The notes below the pieces were generated by a model. The model was not told where the DNA came from. It worked only from the letters and a program-made list of their open reading frames with translations, and searched no databases. A DNA stretch of 64,000 nt from Pseudomonas tohonis (GTDB taxonomy: Bacteria > Pseudomonadota > Gammaproteobacteria > Pseudomonadales > Pseudomonadaceae), in contig NZ_AP023189.1 in the NCBI RefSeq assembly GCF_012767755.2, positions 4,466,001 through 4,530,000 of the forward strand. Reading direction: 5' to 3'. The translations under genes and the position numbers were made by a program. Positions within the stretch are counted from its first letter, which is position 1; every line of letters starts with the position of its first letter. Positions 1-8,313 of this stretch are shown one piece after another.

Positions 1-468
1 GACGGTGACGGCGGCGATCAGCCCGGTGCGCGCCTCGGGCAGCAGGGTGTGCCAGATGATCTGCCAGGTGCTGGCGCCCATGGACTGGGTGGCCTCCACC
101 AGGCCGCGGTCGACCTCGCGCAGGGCGGTTTCCACCAGGCGGCCGAAGAACGGCGTGCAGCCGGCCACCAGCGGCGGGATGGCCCCGGCAACGCCGAGGG
201 AGGTGCCGGTGAGCAGCGTGGTCAGCGGGATCATCACGATCAGCAGGATGATGAAGGGCAGCGAACGCAGCATGTTCACCAGGGCCGAGGCCAGCCGGTA
301 GAAGCCGGGTTTCTCGTGCAGCTGCTTCTTGCCGGTGAGGTACAGCAGCACGCCCAGCGGCAGGCCCAGCAGCACGGTGAAGCCGAGGGCCAGGGCGAGC
401 ATGGTCAGGGTGTCGATGCAGGCCTGGCCGATCTCCACCCAGTCGAGGTTGGCGAGCAGCGCGTTCAT
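1..468 (-). CDS. MetI-type ABC transporter permease (partial, runs off left edge)
   Basis: This is the N-terminal 156 codons of an inner-membrane ABC permease. It begins MNALLANLDWVEIG, has hydrophobic segments around residues 15-40 and 60-95, and carries the transmembrane coupling (EAA-type) region near its visible end, with EATQSMGAST followed by hydrophobic LLPEARTGLIAA. This is the layout of the D-methionine permease MetI family. Its ATG overlaps the TGA of the upstream LLM monooxygenase gene (ATGA), so the two are translationally coupled. The cargo is probably a methionine-like or other organosulfur compound, inferred from the SfnB and LLM genes in the same operon. The 3' end and any MetN/MetQ partners lie outside the window. 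Confidence 0.85.
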   Translation of the reverse strand, partial: MNALLANLDWVEIGQACIDTLTMLALALGFTVLLGLPLGVLLYLTGKKQLHEKPGFYRLASALVNMLRSLPFIILLIVMIPLTTLLTGTSLGVAGAIPPLVAGCTPFFGRLVETALREVDRGLVEATQSMGASTWQIIWHTLLPEARTGLIAAVTV

Positions 469-1838
469 GCCTCGCCCCTCCTGCGCAGGCGCGCCGCCGG
501 GTGCGGCTCGGCGAGGCGGTCGCCCTGGCCGAACAGCTTGTGGCGCAGGCTGCCGGCTTCGTAGTCGCGCTTGAACAGCCCGCGCGCCTGCAGCTCCGGC
601 ACCAGCAGGTCGACGATGTCGACGAAGGTTTCCGGCGCCACGATGCTGGACAGGTTGAAGCCGTCGACGTCGGTCTCCTCCACCCAGGCCTGCAGCTCGT
701 CGGCGACGCTTTGCGGCGAGCCCACCAGCAGCGGGCCGTCGCCACCCAGGGCGCAGTAGTCGGCGATCTCGGCGGTGGTCCAGGTGCGGCTCGGGTCGGC
801 GGCGGTGAAGGCGTCCACCGCCGACTGGATGGCGTTGCTCTCGACCTGGCGCAGCACCTGGTCCGGTGCGTACTGGCCGAAGTCGATGCCGGTCCAGCCG
901 GACATCAGGGTCAGCGCGCCGTCCTGGCTGGCGTACTCGCGGTATTCGCGCAGCCGGGCCTGGGCCTCGGCGTCGGTGGGCGCGACGATCACCGTGAGCT
1001 GGTTGAACACCAGCAGGTCGCTGCCCTTGCGGCCATGGGCCTCGGCCTGGCGGCGCAGGTCGGCGACCTGGTTGCGCAGGATGTGGCGGGTGGGCGCGGC
1101 GACGAACACGCACTCGGCGTTGCCGGCGGCGAAGGCCTTGCCCCGGCTGGAGGCGCCGGCCTGGTAGAGCACCGGGGTGCGCTGCGGCGAGGGCTCGCTG
1201 AGGTGGAAGCCGGGCACCTCGAAGTGCGCGCCCTTGTGGGCGATGGGGTGCACCTTGGCCGGGTCGGCGTAGACGCCGCGCTCGGCATCGGCGACCACGG
1301 CGTCATCCTCCCAGCTGGCTTCCCAGAGCTTGTAGCAGACCTCCAGGTACTCGGCGGCCAGGGCGTAGCGCTGCTCGTGGTTGAGCTGCTGCTTGAGGCC
1401 GATGTTGCGCGCGCCGCTTTCCAGGTAGGAGGTGACGATGTTCCAGCCGGCGCGGCCACGGGTCAGGTGGTCCAGGGTGCTCATGCGCCGGGCGAAGGGG
1501 TACGGGTGCTCGAAGGACACCGAGGCGGTGACGCCGAAGCCCAGGTGTTCGGTGGCCGCGGCCATGGCCGGTACCAGCTGCAGCGGGTCGTTGGCCGGCA
1601 CCTGGGCGGCGTGCTGCAGGGCGTGCTCGGGGCCGCCGTGGTAGACGTCGTAGACGCCCAGCACGTCGGCGATGAACAGGCCGTCGATCTTGCCGCGCTC
1701 CAGGGTGCGCGCCAGCTCGATCCAGTAGTGGAGGTCGGTGTAGCGCCGCGCCTGGTCGCGCGGGTGGCGCCAGAGGCCCGGGGACAGGTGGCCGACGGTG
1801 TTCATGGCGAAGGCGTTGAGGCGGATCTGCTTGCTCAT
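465..1838 (-). CDS. LLM-class FMN-dependent monooxygenase (NtaA/SnaA/DszA type)
   Basis: The 457-aa protein starts MSKQIRLNAFAMNTVGHLSPGLWRHP and has the NtaA/SnaA/SoxA/DszA hallmarks: GLFIADVLGVYDVY near residue 55, TRGRAGWNIVTSY near 130 and QAGASSRGKAFAA near 228. Enzymes of this group use reduced FMN from a partner reductase to oxygenate organosulfur or amine substrates. It sits between sfnB and the MetI-type permease with ATGA coupling to the latter. A SsuE-type FMN reductase in the divergent operon (7.4-8.0 kb) could supply FMNH2. Substrate is not determined by the sequence; a sulfone, sulfonate or thioether is inferred from context. Confidence 0.9.
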   Translation of the reverse strand: MSKQIRLNAFAMNTVGHLSPGLWRHPRDQARRYTDLHYWIELARTLERGKIDGLFIADVLGVYDVYHGGPEHALQHAAQVPANDPLQLVPAMAAATEHLGFGVTASVSFEHPYPFARRMSTLDHLTRGRAGWNIVTSYLESGARNIGLKQQLNHEQRYALAAEYLEVCYKLWEASWEDDAVVADAERGVYADPAKVHPIAHKGAHFEVPGFHLSEPSPQRTPVLYQAGASSRGKAFAAGNAECVFVAAPTRHILRNQVADLRRQAEAHGRKGSDLLVFNQLTVIVAPTDAEAQARLREYREYASQDGALTLMSGWTGIDFGQYAPDQVLRQVESNAIQSAVDAFTAADPSRTWTTAEIADYCALGGDGPLLVGSPQSVADELQAWVEETDVDGFNLSSIVAPETFVDIVDLLVPELQARGLFKRDYEAGSLRHKLFGQGDRLAEPHPAARLRRRGEA

Positions 1839-1846
1839 GGGGCGCC

Positions 1847-3070
1847 TCAGGACCAGTCGTGGCGCGGCGGCTTGACGCCGTTGAGCATCCAGTTGCCGAC
1901 GATGTGGTACTTCCAGCGCACCGGGTCGTGCAGGGTGTGCACGCGGGCGTTGCGCCAGTGGCGGTCATGGTTGTGCTGCTGCAGCGTCGAGCGGGTACCG
2001 CCCAGTTCGAACAGGCGGTTGGCGGCCTCGATGGCGATCTCGGTGGTCAGCACCTTGGCCTTGGCCACGGCGATGGAGGCCAGGGCGACGTTGTCGGCAT
2101 CCGGCGCCGGGCGCGCCGCGTCCATCACCTTGCCGGCGCGCTCCAGCAGGGCTTCGGCGGCCTCCAGGCGGATGCCCAGGTTGCCGATCTGGATCAGGGT
2201 CAGCGGGTCTTCGCTGGCCTTCTCCACCCCGGCGTCGATCCAGGGGCGGGCGTGCTCGCGGACGAAGGCCAGGGTGTCGCGCAGCGCGGCGCGGGCGATG
2301 CCGGCGTCGATGGCGGCGGTGGTGATCTGGGCGAAGGGCCCGGCCAGGGTCGGGCTCTCGTAGGAGCGGTAGGTGGGGAACAGGTGTTCGGCCGGCACCC
2401 GCAGGTCCCTGGCCAGCACCGTGCCGCTGGAGGTGTTGCGCTGGCCGATGCTGGACCAGTCGTCGACCACCACCAGCCCCTCGCTGCCCCGCTGGACGAA
2501 GGCCAGCTGGCCCTTGTCGTCCTCGTCCACGGCCAGCACCGCCAGCCAGTGGGCGTAGAGCGAACCGGTGCAGTAGCCCTTGCGGCCGTTGATCACATGG
2601 GCGTCGCCGTCGCGGCGGATGCGCGTCTGGATGTCCTGCACGTTCTTGCCGCCGGTTTCCGACAGGGCGTTGGCGAAGCGGTTGCCCTTGAGCGCCAGGC
2701 CGAAGAACACGCGCTTCTGCTCGTAGGTGCCCTGCAGGCGGATGTCTTCCAGCAGGCAGTAGTGGTTCTGCGGGATCTGCCCGAGGGAGGCGTCGGCGGC
2801 GGAGATGATGGCGATCACCTCGGCCAGGGTGGCGTAGCTCACCTCCGCGCCACCGAACACCTTGGGCACGGTGATGCCCCAGAGGCCGCTGTTGGAGAAG
2901 ACGTCCACCACCTCCGGCGGCACCTCGCGGGTACGGTCGCGCTCGGCGTCGCCCTCCAGCAGGAAGGCCGCCACGCGGTGGGCGACCTCGATGGCCTCGG
3001 CGTCGCTGCGGATGATGTGGGCGTCCGGAATGCCCAGGGCATAGGGGGCGGAAATGACGTCTTGGGACAT
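1847..3070 (-). CDS. sfnB: SfnB family sulfur-acquisition oxidoreductase
   Basis: A 407-aa acyl-CoA-dehydrogenase-fold flavoprotein (MSQDVISAPYALGIPDAHII...). It has the N-terminal helical domain, the middle beta domain with ALSETGGKNVQDIQTRI and RKGYCTGSLYAHW, and the C-terminal helical domain ending near RWKYHIVGNWMLNG, the layout of the SfnB/DszC/SoxC group. SfnB is associated with growth on dimethyl sulfone and other organosulfur compounds when sulfate is scarce. I chose the ATG at 3070 over the longer frame because the extension (to 3169) overlaps the sigma-54 promoter match at 3130-3145. The LLM monooxygenase gene follows after 8 bp, so this is the first gene of a leftward operon. Confidence 0.88.
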   Translation of the reverse strand: MSQDVISAPYALGIPDAHIIRSDAEAIEVAHRVAAFLLEGDAERDRTREVPPEVVDVFSNSGLWGITVPKVFGGAEVSYATLAEVIAIISAADASLGQIPQNHYCLLEDIRLQGTYEQKRVFFGLALKGNRFANALSETGGKNVQDIQTRIRRDGDAHVINGRKGYCTGSLYAHWLAVLAVDEDDKGQLAFVQRGSEGLVVVDDWSSIGQRNTSSGTVLARDLRVPAEHLFPTYRSYESPTLAGPFAQITTAAIDAGIARAALRDTLAFVREHARPWIDAGVEKASEDPLTLIQIGNLGIRLEAAEALLERAGKVMDAARPAPDADNVALASIAVAKAKVLTTEIAIEAANRLFELGGTRSTLQQHNHDRHWRNARVHTLHDPVRWKYHIVGNWMLNGVKPPRHDWS

Positions 3071-3129
3071 GGCTCTCTGCTCGTGCTGTTGGATCGCGAA
3101 CACCCGCGACCTTGCTTGCAAAGAGACAA

Positions 3130-3145
3130 AGCACAAGCCGTGCCT
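3130..3145 (-). promoter_or_regulatory. Sigma-54 (-24/-12) promoter for the sfnB operon
   Basis: Read on the minus strand the site is AGGCACGGCTTGTGCT, matching the consensus TGGCACGNNNNTTGCW at all but two positions, with the invariant GG and GC at the correct spacing. It lies 60 bp upstream of the sfnB ATG. Sulfone-utilisation (sfn) genes in Pseudomonas are known to use sigma-54 with the enhancer-binding protein SfnR. An AT-rich stretch (3147-3185) just upstream could help DNA bending. No SfnR site was identified. Confidence 0.65.
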
Positions 3146-3265
3146 GATTTTTATTTCCTTATAAATCAATTATTTGAATATTTTGTCCAACAGTTGGCGG
3201 CTGCCGGAGCAGGCAATCTGTTGGTCAGGTGTTGCTGGAGCAACAGTTGATGAGCGAGAACCCCA

Positions 3266-3492
3266 CCCGTAGGAGCGAGCTCTGCTCGCGAAAGGGATGC
3301 AGCCGGCACAGAGCTGTAGGGGCGAATTCATTCGCCCAAGGGCAACGGAGTTGCCCCCAACAATGCCGGGCAACCCTACGGGCTGCTTGGCGACTGAAGT
3401 CGCCCCTACAGGGATCACGGAGCTCCGCCCTGCTCTTGTGGGAGCGGTTTCAACCGCGAAAGAGCATCGCGAATGAATTCGCTCCCACAGGA
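3266..3492. repeat. REP-like repeat cluster in the divergent intergenic region
   Basis: The 650-bp gap between sfnB and the MFS gene contains no convincing gene. It holds several REP-like palindromes: GTAGGAGCGAGCTCTGCTCGCG (from 3271), TGTAGGGGCGAATTCATTCGCC (3315-3336), GACTGAAGTCGCCCCTACAG near 3394, GTGGGAGCGGTTTCAACCGCG near 3440 and GCGAATGAATTCGCTCCCAC near 3470. The two sigma-54 promoters lie outside the cluster, one on each side. ORFs crossing this block are repeat artefacts. Confidence 0.8.
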
Positions 3493-3666
3493 AGAGTCCG
3501 CAGAAACCGCACCTGCGCGCCGGCAAGAACACCCTGTCGCCCCACTGCTGCCCCAGCAACACCCTTCAAGCAGCGGGCTGCTGGCCTTGCAGCACGACAG
3601 CCGCAGTCGCGCCGAAACTCCCAATAAAATCCTTTTAATTCAATGAGTTGGTCGAATACCAAAAAG

Positions 3667-3682
3667 CGGCACGCATGCTGCT
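3667..3682 (+). promoter_or_regulatory. Sigma-54 (-24/-12) promoter for the MFS-ssu operon
   Basis: The site CGGCACGCATGCTGCT matches TGGCACGNNNNTTGCW at all but two positions, with GG and GC elements at exact spacing. It faces the MFS gene, whose ATG is at 3819, which predicts a leader of about 125 nt. It mirrors the leftward sigma-54 site at 3130-3145, so one sulfur-starvation enhancer-binding protein could fire both operons. It overlaps the 5' extension of the MFS reading frame, which supports starting that gene at 3819. Confidence 0.6.
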
Positions 3683-3818
3683 ATGTCTCCTGGCCCATGC
3701 GGTCGATGCGCCCTGCGCTACCGATTGCCAGCTGTTCGACCAGGATCCAGCCGATGCTCCCGACTTCCGCTCCACCTTCGCCCGTCACGGCACCGCTCTC
3801 GCAATACGGGGCGCGACC

Positions 3819-5018
3819 ATGAGCCAGCGGCCCTCCGCCTTCCTTTTCAACTTCCTGCTGCTGGCCGCCTTCAGCGGCGCCACCATCGGCATGGCGAAGA
3901 TCGTCACCACCCTCTATGCGCTGGAGCTGGGCGCCAACTCGATGCAGATCGGCGTGATCGCCGCCATGGAGTCCCTGGGGATGATCTTCGTCACCCTGCC
4001 CGCCGGCTTCGTCATCGCCCGCTTCGGCGCACGGCGGGTGTACTTCCTCGCCAGCCTCGGGCCGATGCAGCTGAACCTGCTGATCCCCGTGTTCGCCAGC
4101 TGGCTGTGGCTGGCGGTGGCGCGGCTGCTGATCGGCCTGTGCATCCCCTTCCGCATCGTCTCGATGAACAGCGCCTTCCTCCGCCAGCTGCGCCACATCG
4201 GCCACGCCAAGGCCGGCTGGTACCGCGGCGCGCTGACCCTGGGCATGGGCCTGATCGGCCCGCTGCTGGGCAACGCCCTGAGCGGTACCGGCAGCTTCAC
4301 CCTGGGCTTCGTGGTGATCGGCCTGTGCTTCGGCGCGATGGCCGCCTACAGCCTGGGCTTCTGGGAAGAGGACGCCGGCGACGAGGCCGTGGCCGGCGTG
4401 CTGGGCAGCGGCCTGCTCGACGAGGTGCGCACCATGCTGGGCAACCCGGCGATCAGCGAGAGCTGCCTGATCGAGGCGGTCAGCGCGTCCACCGGCTCGC
4501 TCTACGGCACCTTCATCCTGCTGCTGGCCATGCAGGTGGCCGGGCTGACCCAGGGCCAGGCGGTGAGCCTGGTGATGATCCAGGGGCTGGCCTCGGTGCT
4601 CGCCCTGTTCGGCCTCGGCCGCCTGGTGCAGCTCGGCGGTCGCGCCTTCGCCTACGGCTCCAGCCTGCTGGCGGCGGTGGCGGCCCTGGCCCTGCTGGGC
4701 CTGGCCCATGACTACTGGCTGCTGGCTTTGGGCGCGGTGCTGCTGAGCATCGCCGCGGCGCAGGTGCACCTGGTGAACATGGCGCAACTGGCCAGCCACG
4801 CCATGGACAAGAGCAAGATCTCCGGCCTGTTCAACCTCGCCACCATGCTCGGCGGCTTCGGCGGCGCCATGCTCGGCGGGCTGATCAGCCACCTGGCCGG
4901 GCTCGGCAACCTGTTCCTCTGCTGGATTCCCCTGGTGCTGGCCACCGCCCTCGCCTGCTGGCTGCGCGCCCGGCGACGAAACTCGGCACCCGCCCCTTCG
5001 CTGTTGAACGAGGCCTGA
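3819..5018 (+). CDS. MFS transporter
   Basis: A 399-aa polytopic membrane protein (MSQRPSAFLFNFLLLAAFSGATIGMAKIV...) with about 12 hydrophobic segments and a central polar loop near residue 185 (FWEEDAGDEAVAG). The conserved MFS loop motif is degenerate (GFVIARFGARRVYF near residue 64). Start at 3819 is chosen because the longer frame would place coding sequence across the sigma-54 promoter. It is the first gene of the rightward operon and is followed after one base by the first ABC permease. Its role could be uptake of a sulfur compound or export of the desulfonated carbon product; the sequence does not decide. Confidence 0.85.
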   Translation: MSQRPSAFLFNFLLLAAFSGATIGMAKIVTTLYALELGANSMQIGVIAAMESLGMIFVTLPAGFVIARFGARRVYFLASLGPMQLNLLIPVFASWLWLAVARLLIGLCIPFRIVSMNSAFLRQLRHIGHAKAGWYRGALTLGMGLIGPLLGNALSGTGSFTLGFVVIGLCFGAMAAYSLGFWEEDAGDEAVAGVLGSGLLDEVRTMLGNPAISESCLIEAVSASTGSLYGTFILLLAMQVAGLTQGQAVSLVMIQGLASVLALFGLGRLVQLGGRAFAYGSSLLAAVAALALLGLAHDYWLLALGAVLLSIAAAQVHLVNMAQLASHAMDKSKISGLFNLATMLGGFGGAMLGGLISHLAGLGNLFLCWIPLVLATALACWLRARRRNSAPAPSLLNEA

Positions 5019-5019
5019 C

Positions 5020-5787
5020 ATGACCGCGACCCTGAAACGCCTGCCGGGTGCGCTCACCTGGCTGATCTCGCCCCTGGCGCTGCTCGCGCTGTGGGCCATC
5101 GTGGCCGACGCCGGCCTGTTCCCCCGCCAGTTGCTGATCCCGCCGCTGCATGTGCTGGAGGCCTTCGAGGAGCTGCTGCAGAGCGGCGAGCTGCAGGAGC
5201 ACCTGGGCGGCAGCCTGTCGCGCCTGGGCCTGGGCTTCTGCTTCGGTGCCGTCGGCGGCCTGGCCTTCGGCGTGCTGATGGCGCTGTCGAAGCAGGTGGA
5301 GGCCTATTGCGGCCCGCTGTTCCATTGCCTGCGGCAGATTCCCAGCATCGCCCTGATCCCGATGTTCGTGCTGTTCTTCGGCATCGAGGAGACCTTCAAG
5401 ATCGTCATCGTCGCCAAGGCCGCGTTCTTCCCGGTGGCCCTGGCCGCCAGCGAGGGGGTGAAGGCCATCCCGCGCAGCTACTTCGAGGTGGCCGACGTGT
5501 ACCGCCTGAGCTGGCCGACCCTGGTGCGCGAGGTGGCCTTCCCCGCCGCCGCGCCGCCGATCATCACCGGCCTGCGCATCAGCCTGACCCGCGCCTGGGT
5601 GGTGCTGGTGGCCGCCGAGCTGCTGGCCGCCGACAGCGGCCTGGGGCAGATGATCGAGATGGGCCGGCAGATGCTGCGCATCGATGTGGTGATGGTCGGC
5701 GTGCTGGTCACCGGGGTGATCGGCTTCGGCCTCGATTTCATTTTCCGCCTGCTGGAACGTCGCCTGTTCCGCTGGCAGTCGCGCTAG
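5020..5787 (+). CDS. ABC transporter permease, sulfonate/taurine (SsuC/TauC) type
   Basis: A 255-aa inner-membrane permease (MTATLKRLPGALTWLISPLALLALWAI...). It has about six hydrophobic segments, with the coupling loop around residues 155-175 (SYFEVADVYRLSWPTLVREVAFPAAAPPIITGL). The pattern matches the SsuC/TauC family that imports alkanesulfonates, taurine or nitrate-like anions. It is followed after nine bases by a second, related permease, so the membrane part is probably a heterodimer. No periplasmic binding protein is encoded in the operon. Confidence 0.9.
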   Translation: MTATLKRLPGALTWLISPLALLALWAIVADAGLFPRQLLIPPLHVLEAFEELLQSGELQEHLGGSLSRLGLGFCFGAVGGLAFGVLMALSKQVEAYCGPLFHCLRQIPSIALIPMFVLFFGIEETFKIVIVAKAAFFPVALAASEGVKAIPRSYFEVADVYRLSWPTLVREVAFPAAAPPIITGLRISLTRAWVVLVAAELLAADSGLGQMIEMGRQMLRIDVVMVGVLVTGVIGFGLDFIFRLLERRLFRWQSR

Positions 5788-5796
5788 GAGATGCCC

Positions 5797-6567
5797 ATGT
5801 CCCGAATCCTTTCATGGCTGCCGCGCCTGCGTGGCCTGGTGCTGCCGCTGGCCCTGCTGGCCGGCTGGGAAGCCCTGTCGCGCCAGGACGCCGCCAACGC
5901 CTATGCCTTCGTCCCGCTGAGCAGCATCGGCCGGGCGGCGGTCGAGCTGCTGGGCAACGGCGAGCTGCTGGTCAACCTCTTCGCCAGCCTGGCGCGCACC
6001 AGCGGCGGGCTGCTGTTCGGCGTGATCGCAGGCCTCGCCCTGGGCGTGCTGATGGCGCTGTCGAAGGTGGCCGACCGGCTCATCGGCCCGCTGTTCCATG
6101 CCATCCGCCAGGTGCCGATGCTGGGCTGGATCCCGCTGATCGCCATGTGGTTCGGCAATGGCGAATTCTCCAAGGTGCTGATCGTCTCCCTGGCCGCCTT
6201 CTACCCGATGGTGCTCAACACCTACGAGGGCTTCACCCAGGTGGAGAAGCGCTACCGCGAGGTGGGCCGGGTCTTCGAGCTGCACCCCTTGCAGCAGTTC
6301 CGCCATGTGCTGCTGCCGGCCGCGCTGCCGAGCATCGCCACCGGCCTGCTGCACGCCCTGGCGTTCGCCTGGGTGACGGCGGTGGGCAGCGAGCTGTTCC
6401 TCTCCTCCGGGGCGGGCCTGGGCAACCTGATGATGAGCGCCGAGGCCGGCTCGCGCATGGAGGTGATCGTCCTCGCGGTGCTCTGCATCGGCCTGCTCGG
6501 CTACCTGATGAACCTCACCTTTTCCCGCCTGGCGCGCCATCTGCTGCGCTGGCGCAACACCCGTTGA
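5797..6567 (+). CDS. ABC transporter permease, second SsuC/TauC-type subunit
   Basis: A 256-aa permease (MSRILSWLPRLRGLVLPLALLAGWEAL...), a paralogue of the preceding gene. Both share FGVxxGLAxGVLMALSK and the downstream coupling region, here YREVGRVFELHPLQQFRHVLLPAALPSIATGL. The ATG at 5797 is preferred over the one at 5791 because AGGAG at 5786-5790 lies six bases upstream of it and directly abuts the earlier ATG. Two different permeases in one operon are less common for the sulfonate family, which usually has one SsuC homodimer. Confidence 0.88.
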   Translation: MSRILSWLPRLRGLVLPLALLAGWEALSRQDAANAYAFVPLSSIGRAAVELLGNGELLVNLFASLARTSGGLLFGVIAGLALGVLMALSKVADRLIGPLFHAIRQVPMLGWIPLIAMWFGNGEFSKVLIVSLAAFYPMVLNTYEGFTQVEKRYREVGRVFELHPLQQFRHVLLPAALPSIATGLLHALAFAWVTAVGSELFLSSGAGLGNLMMSAEAGSRMEVIVLAVLCIGLLGYLMNLTFSRLARHLLRWRNTR

Positions 6568-6583
6568 ACACAGGTTGATGACC

Positions 6584-7405
6584 ATGACAGCACTGCCACA
6601 GAAGGCCCCGCTGGGGCAGCCCCACACGCTGACCGGCGCCCTGGAGATCCGCGGCCTGAGCAAGCAGTACCGCATCGAAGGCCGCACCCTGCCGGTGCTC
6701 GAAGGCATCGACCTGAAGGTCGCCCCCGGCGAGTTCGTCAGCATCGTCGGCGCCAGCGGCTGCGGCAAATCCACCCTGCTGCGGCTGATCGTCGGCCTGG
6801 AGAACGACTACGAGGGCGAGATCCTCCTGGACGGCCAGCGCATCGCCGCCACCAGCCTGGAGCGCGGCATCGTGTTCCAGGACCACCGCCTGTTCCCCTG
6901 GATGACGGTGCGCGAGAACATCGCCCTGGCCCTGAAGAACCACCGCCTCAGCGCCGCCGAGAAGGAGCGCCTGGTGGCCGAGCACATCGCCCTGGTCAAC
7001 CTGCAGGGCTTCGAGAATGCCTGGCCGCACCAGCTTTCCGGCGGCATGGCGCAACGCGCGGCCATCGCCCGGGCGCTGGTGAACAAGCCCAAGGTGCTGC
7101 TGCTCGACGAGCCCCTGGGCGCCCTCGACGCCCTCACCCGCGTGCACCTGCAGCGCGAGCTGCAACGCATCTGGATCCAGCAGCGCAGCACCATGATCAT
7201 GGTCACCCACGACGTCGAGGAGGCGCTCTACCTGGGCGACCGGGTGATCGTCCTCGACTCGCACCCGGGGCGCATCAAGCACGAGATCCGGGTCAACCTG
7301 CCGCACCCGCGCGACCGCGCCTCGCCGCTGCTGCAGAAGCTCAAGGAAGAACTGCTCACCGAGCTGACCGGCCACGACACCCCCGCCACCGGCCAGGCGG
7401 CCTGA
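6584..7405 (+). CDS. ABC transporter ATP-binding protein, SsuB/TauB type
   Basis: A 273-aa cytoplasmic ATPase. It has Walker [11 protein letters not shown]-loop [12 protein letters not shown], signature [15 protein letters not shown], Walker [13 protein letters not shown] and H-loop [10 protein letters not shown], all in the usual order. The [10 protein letters not shown] and [13 protein letters not shown] segments are typical of the sulfonate/nitrate/taurine import subgroup. The ATG at 6584 is preferred: AGG at 6572-6574 is nine bases upstream, whereas the candidates at 6575 and 6578 are too close. It energises the two preceding permeases. Confidence 0.92.
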   Translation: MTALPQKAPLGQPHTLTGALEIRGLSKQYRIEGRTLPVLEGIDLKVAPGEFVSIVGASGCGKSTLLRLIVGLENDYEGEILLDGQRIAATSLERGIVFQDHRLFPWMTVRENIALALKNHRLSAAEKERLVAEHIALVNLQGFENAWPHQLSGGMAQRAAIARALVNKPKVLLLDEPLGALDALTRVHLQRELQRIWIQQRSTMIMVTHDVEEALYLGDRVIVLDSHPGRIKHEIRVNLPHPRDRASPLLQKLKEELLTELTGHDTPATGQAA

Positions 7406-7415
7406 GGAGCCCAGC

Positions 7416-8003
7416 ATGCGGATCGTCACCCTCGCCGGCAGCCCCGGCCTGCGCTCACGCTCCGGCGTGATCCTCGCCCACGGCCAGCGCTGGCTCGTCG
7501 AGCACGGCGCCAGCGTGCGCCACTTCGGTATCCATGACTTCAAGGCCGAGGACCTGCTCCACGCGCGCTTCGACAGCCCGGACGTGCAGGCGCTGATCGA
7601 GGCGGTGGCCGGCGCCGATGCGCTGGTGATCGCCACGCCGGTGTACAAGGCGTCCTTCTCCGGCGCGCTGAAGACCCTGCTCGACCTGCTGCCGGAGCGC
7701 GCCCTGTGCGACAAGCCGGTGCTGCCCATCGCCAGCGGCGGCAGCCTGGCCCACATGCTCGCGGTGGATTACGCGCTCAAGCCGGTGCTCTCCGCCCTCA
7801 AGGCGCAAGAGGTGCTGCACGGCATCTTCGCCGTCGATGCCCAGGTCAGCTATGACGAGCAGGGGGGAACCCTGGCCGACGACCTGCGCCAGCGCCTGGA
7901 GGACGGCCTGCAGCAGTTGCTGGAGATCCTCCGGCGCCGCCCCGCACGGCTGCATCCACACCAGTTGGGCGAGAGCCTGAGGGCGGCGCGCTGGGGCATC
8001 TGA
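7416..8003 (+). CDS. ssuE: NADPH-dependent FMN reductase, SsuE type
   Basis: A 195-aa flavodoxin-like reductase starting [17 protein letters not shown], with the phosphate-binding loop near residues 6-15 and [27 protein letters not shown] around residues 69-95, as in SsuE. It reduces FMN for flavin-dependent monooxygenases that release sulfite from organosulfur compounds. It ends the MFS-ABC operon (10-bp gap from the ATPase gene). No SsuD is present in the rightward operon; the nearest candidate monooxygenase partner is the LLM enzyme in the divergent operon. Confidence 0.9.
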   Translation: MRIVTLAGSPGLRSRSGVILAHGQRWLVEHGASVRHFGIHDFKAEDLLHARFDSPDVQALIEAVAGADALVIATPVYKASFSGALKTLLDLLPERALCDKPVLPIASGGSLAHMLAVDYALKPVLSALKAQEVLHGIFAVDAQVSYDEQGGTLADDLRQRLEDGLQQLLEILRRRPARLHPHQLGESLRAARWGI

Positions 8004-8053
8004 TGCAGCGCCCTCCCCTTCGCCGCGAAAAACCGGCGGCTGGTTAGATCGAT

Positions 8054-8091
8054 TATTCACTTCAGTTCTTTGCATAGCGCTGAAGTGAATA
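8054..8091. promoter_or_regulatory. Perfect 12-bp inverted repeat downstream of ssuE
   Basis: TATTCACTTCAG (8054-8065) and CTGAAGTGAATA (8080-8091) are perfect reverse complements separated by 14 bases. The element is AT-rich against a GC-rich background and lacks a following T-run, so it is a poor intrinsic terminator in either direction. It could be an operator or an mRNA 3'-end hairpin. The remainder of the 8004-8313 gap shows only a possible promoter at 8229-8256. Confidence 0.5.
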
Positions 8092-8228
8092 TCCATAGCG
8101 TCGATACGGCCTTCCCCGCGCCCCGTCCGATCGCTCCAGCAGACGAATGGACGCCCCTGCTTCGAAATTACCTGCCATACCGTCATGGGCGCTGCCGAGA
8201 CGGGCTCGATCGCTGCTCCATGCGCATC

Positions 8229-8256
8229 TTGCCGGCCCTGCCGCGCCGCCTAGAAT
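8229..8256 (+). promoter_or_regulatory. Possible sigma-70 promoter of the Met-rich gene
   Basis: TTGCCG and TAGAAT are separated by 16 bp, about 60 bp upstream of the Met-rich ORF. The -10 hexamer matches TATAAT at five of six positions and the -35 at four of six. This suggests the Met-rich gene has its own housekeeping-type promoter, separate from the sigma-54 operon. Prediction by eye only. Confidence 0.4.
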
Positions 8257-8313
8257 CGGCCCCACGAAACCTTTCGACCCATCCGAACAATTCTGGCTTC
8301 AGGGAGCTTGAAC

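Noticed and set aside
3648..3818. 57-residue N-terminal extension of the MFS transporter
   Set aside because: It spans the sigma-54 promoter match and is polar and unlike MFS N-termini; ATG 3819 begins the first hydrophobic segment.
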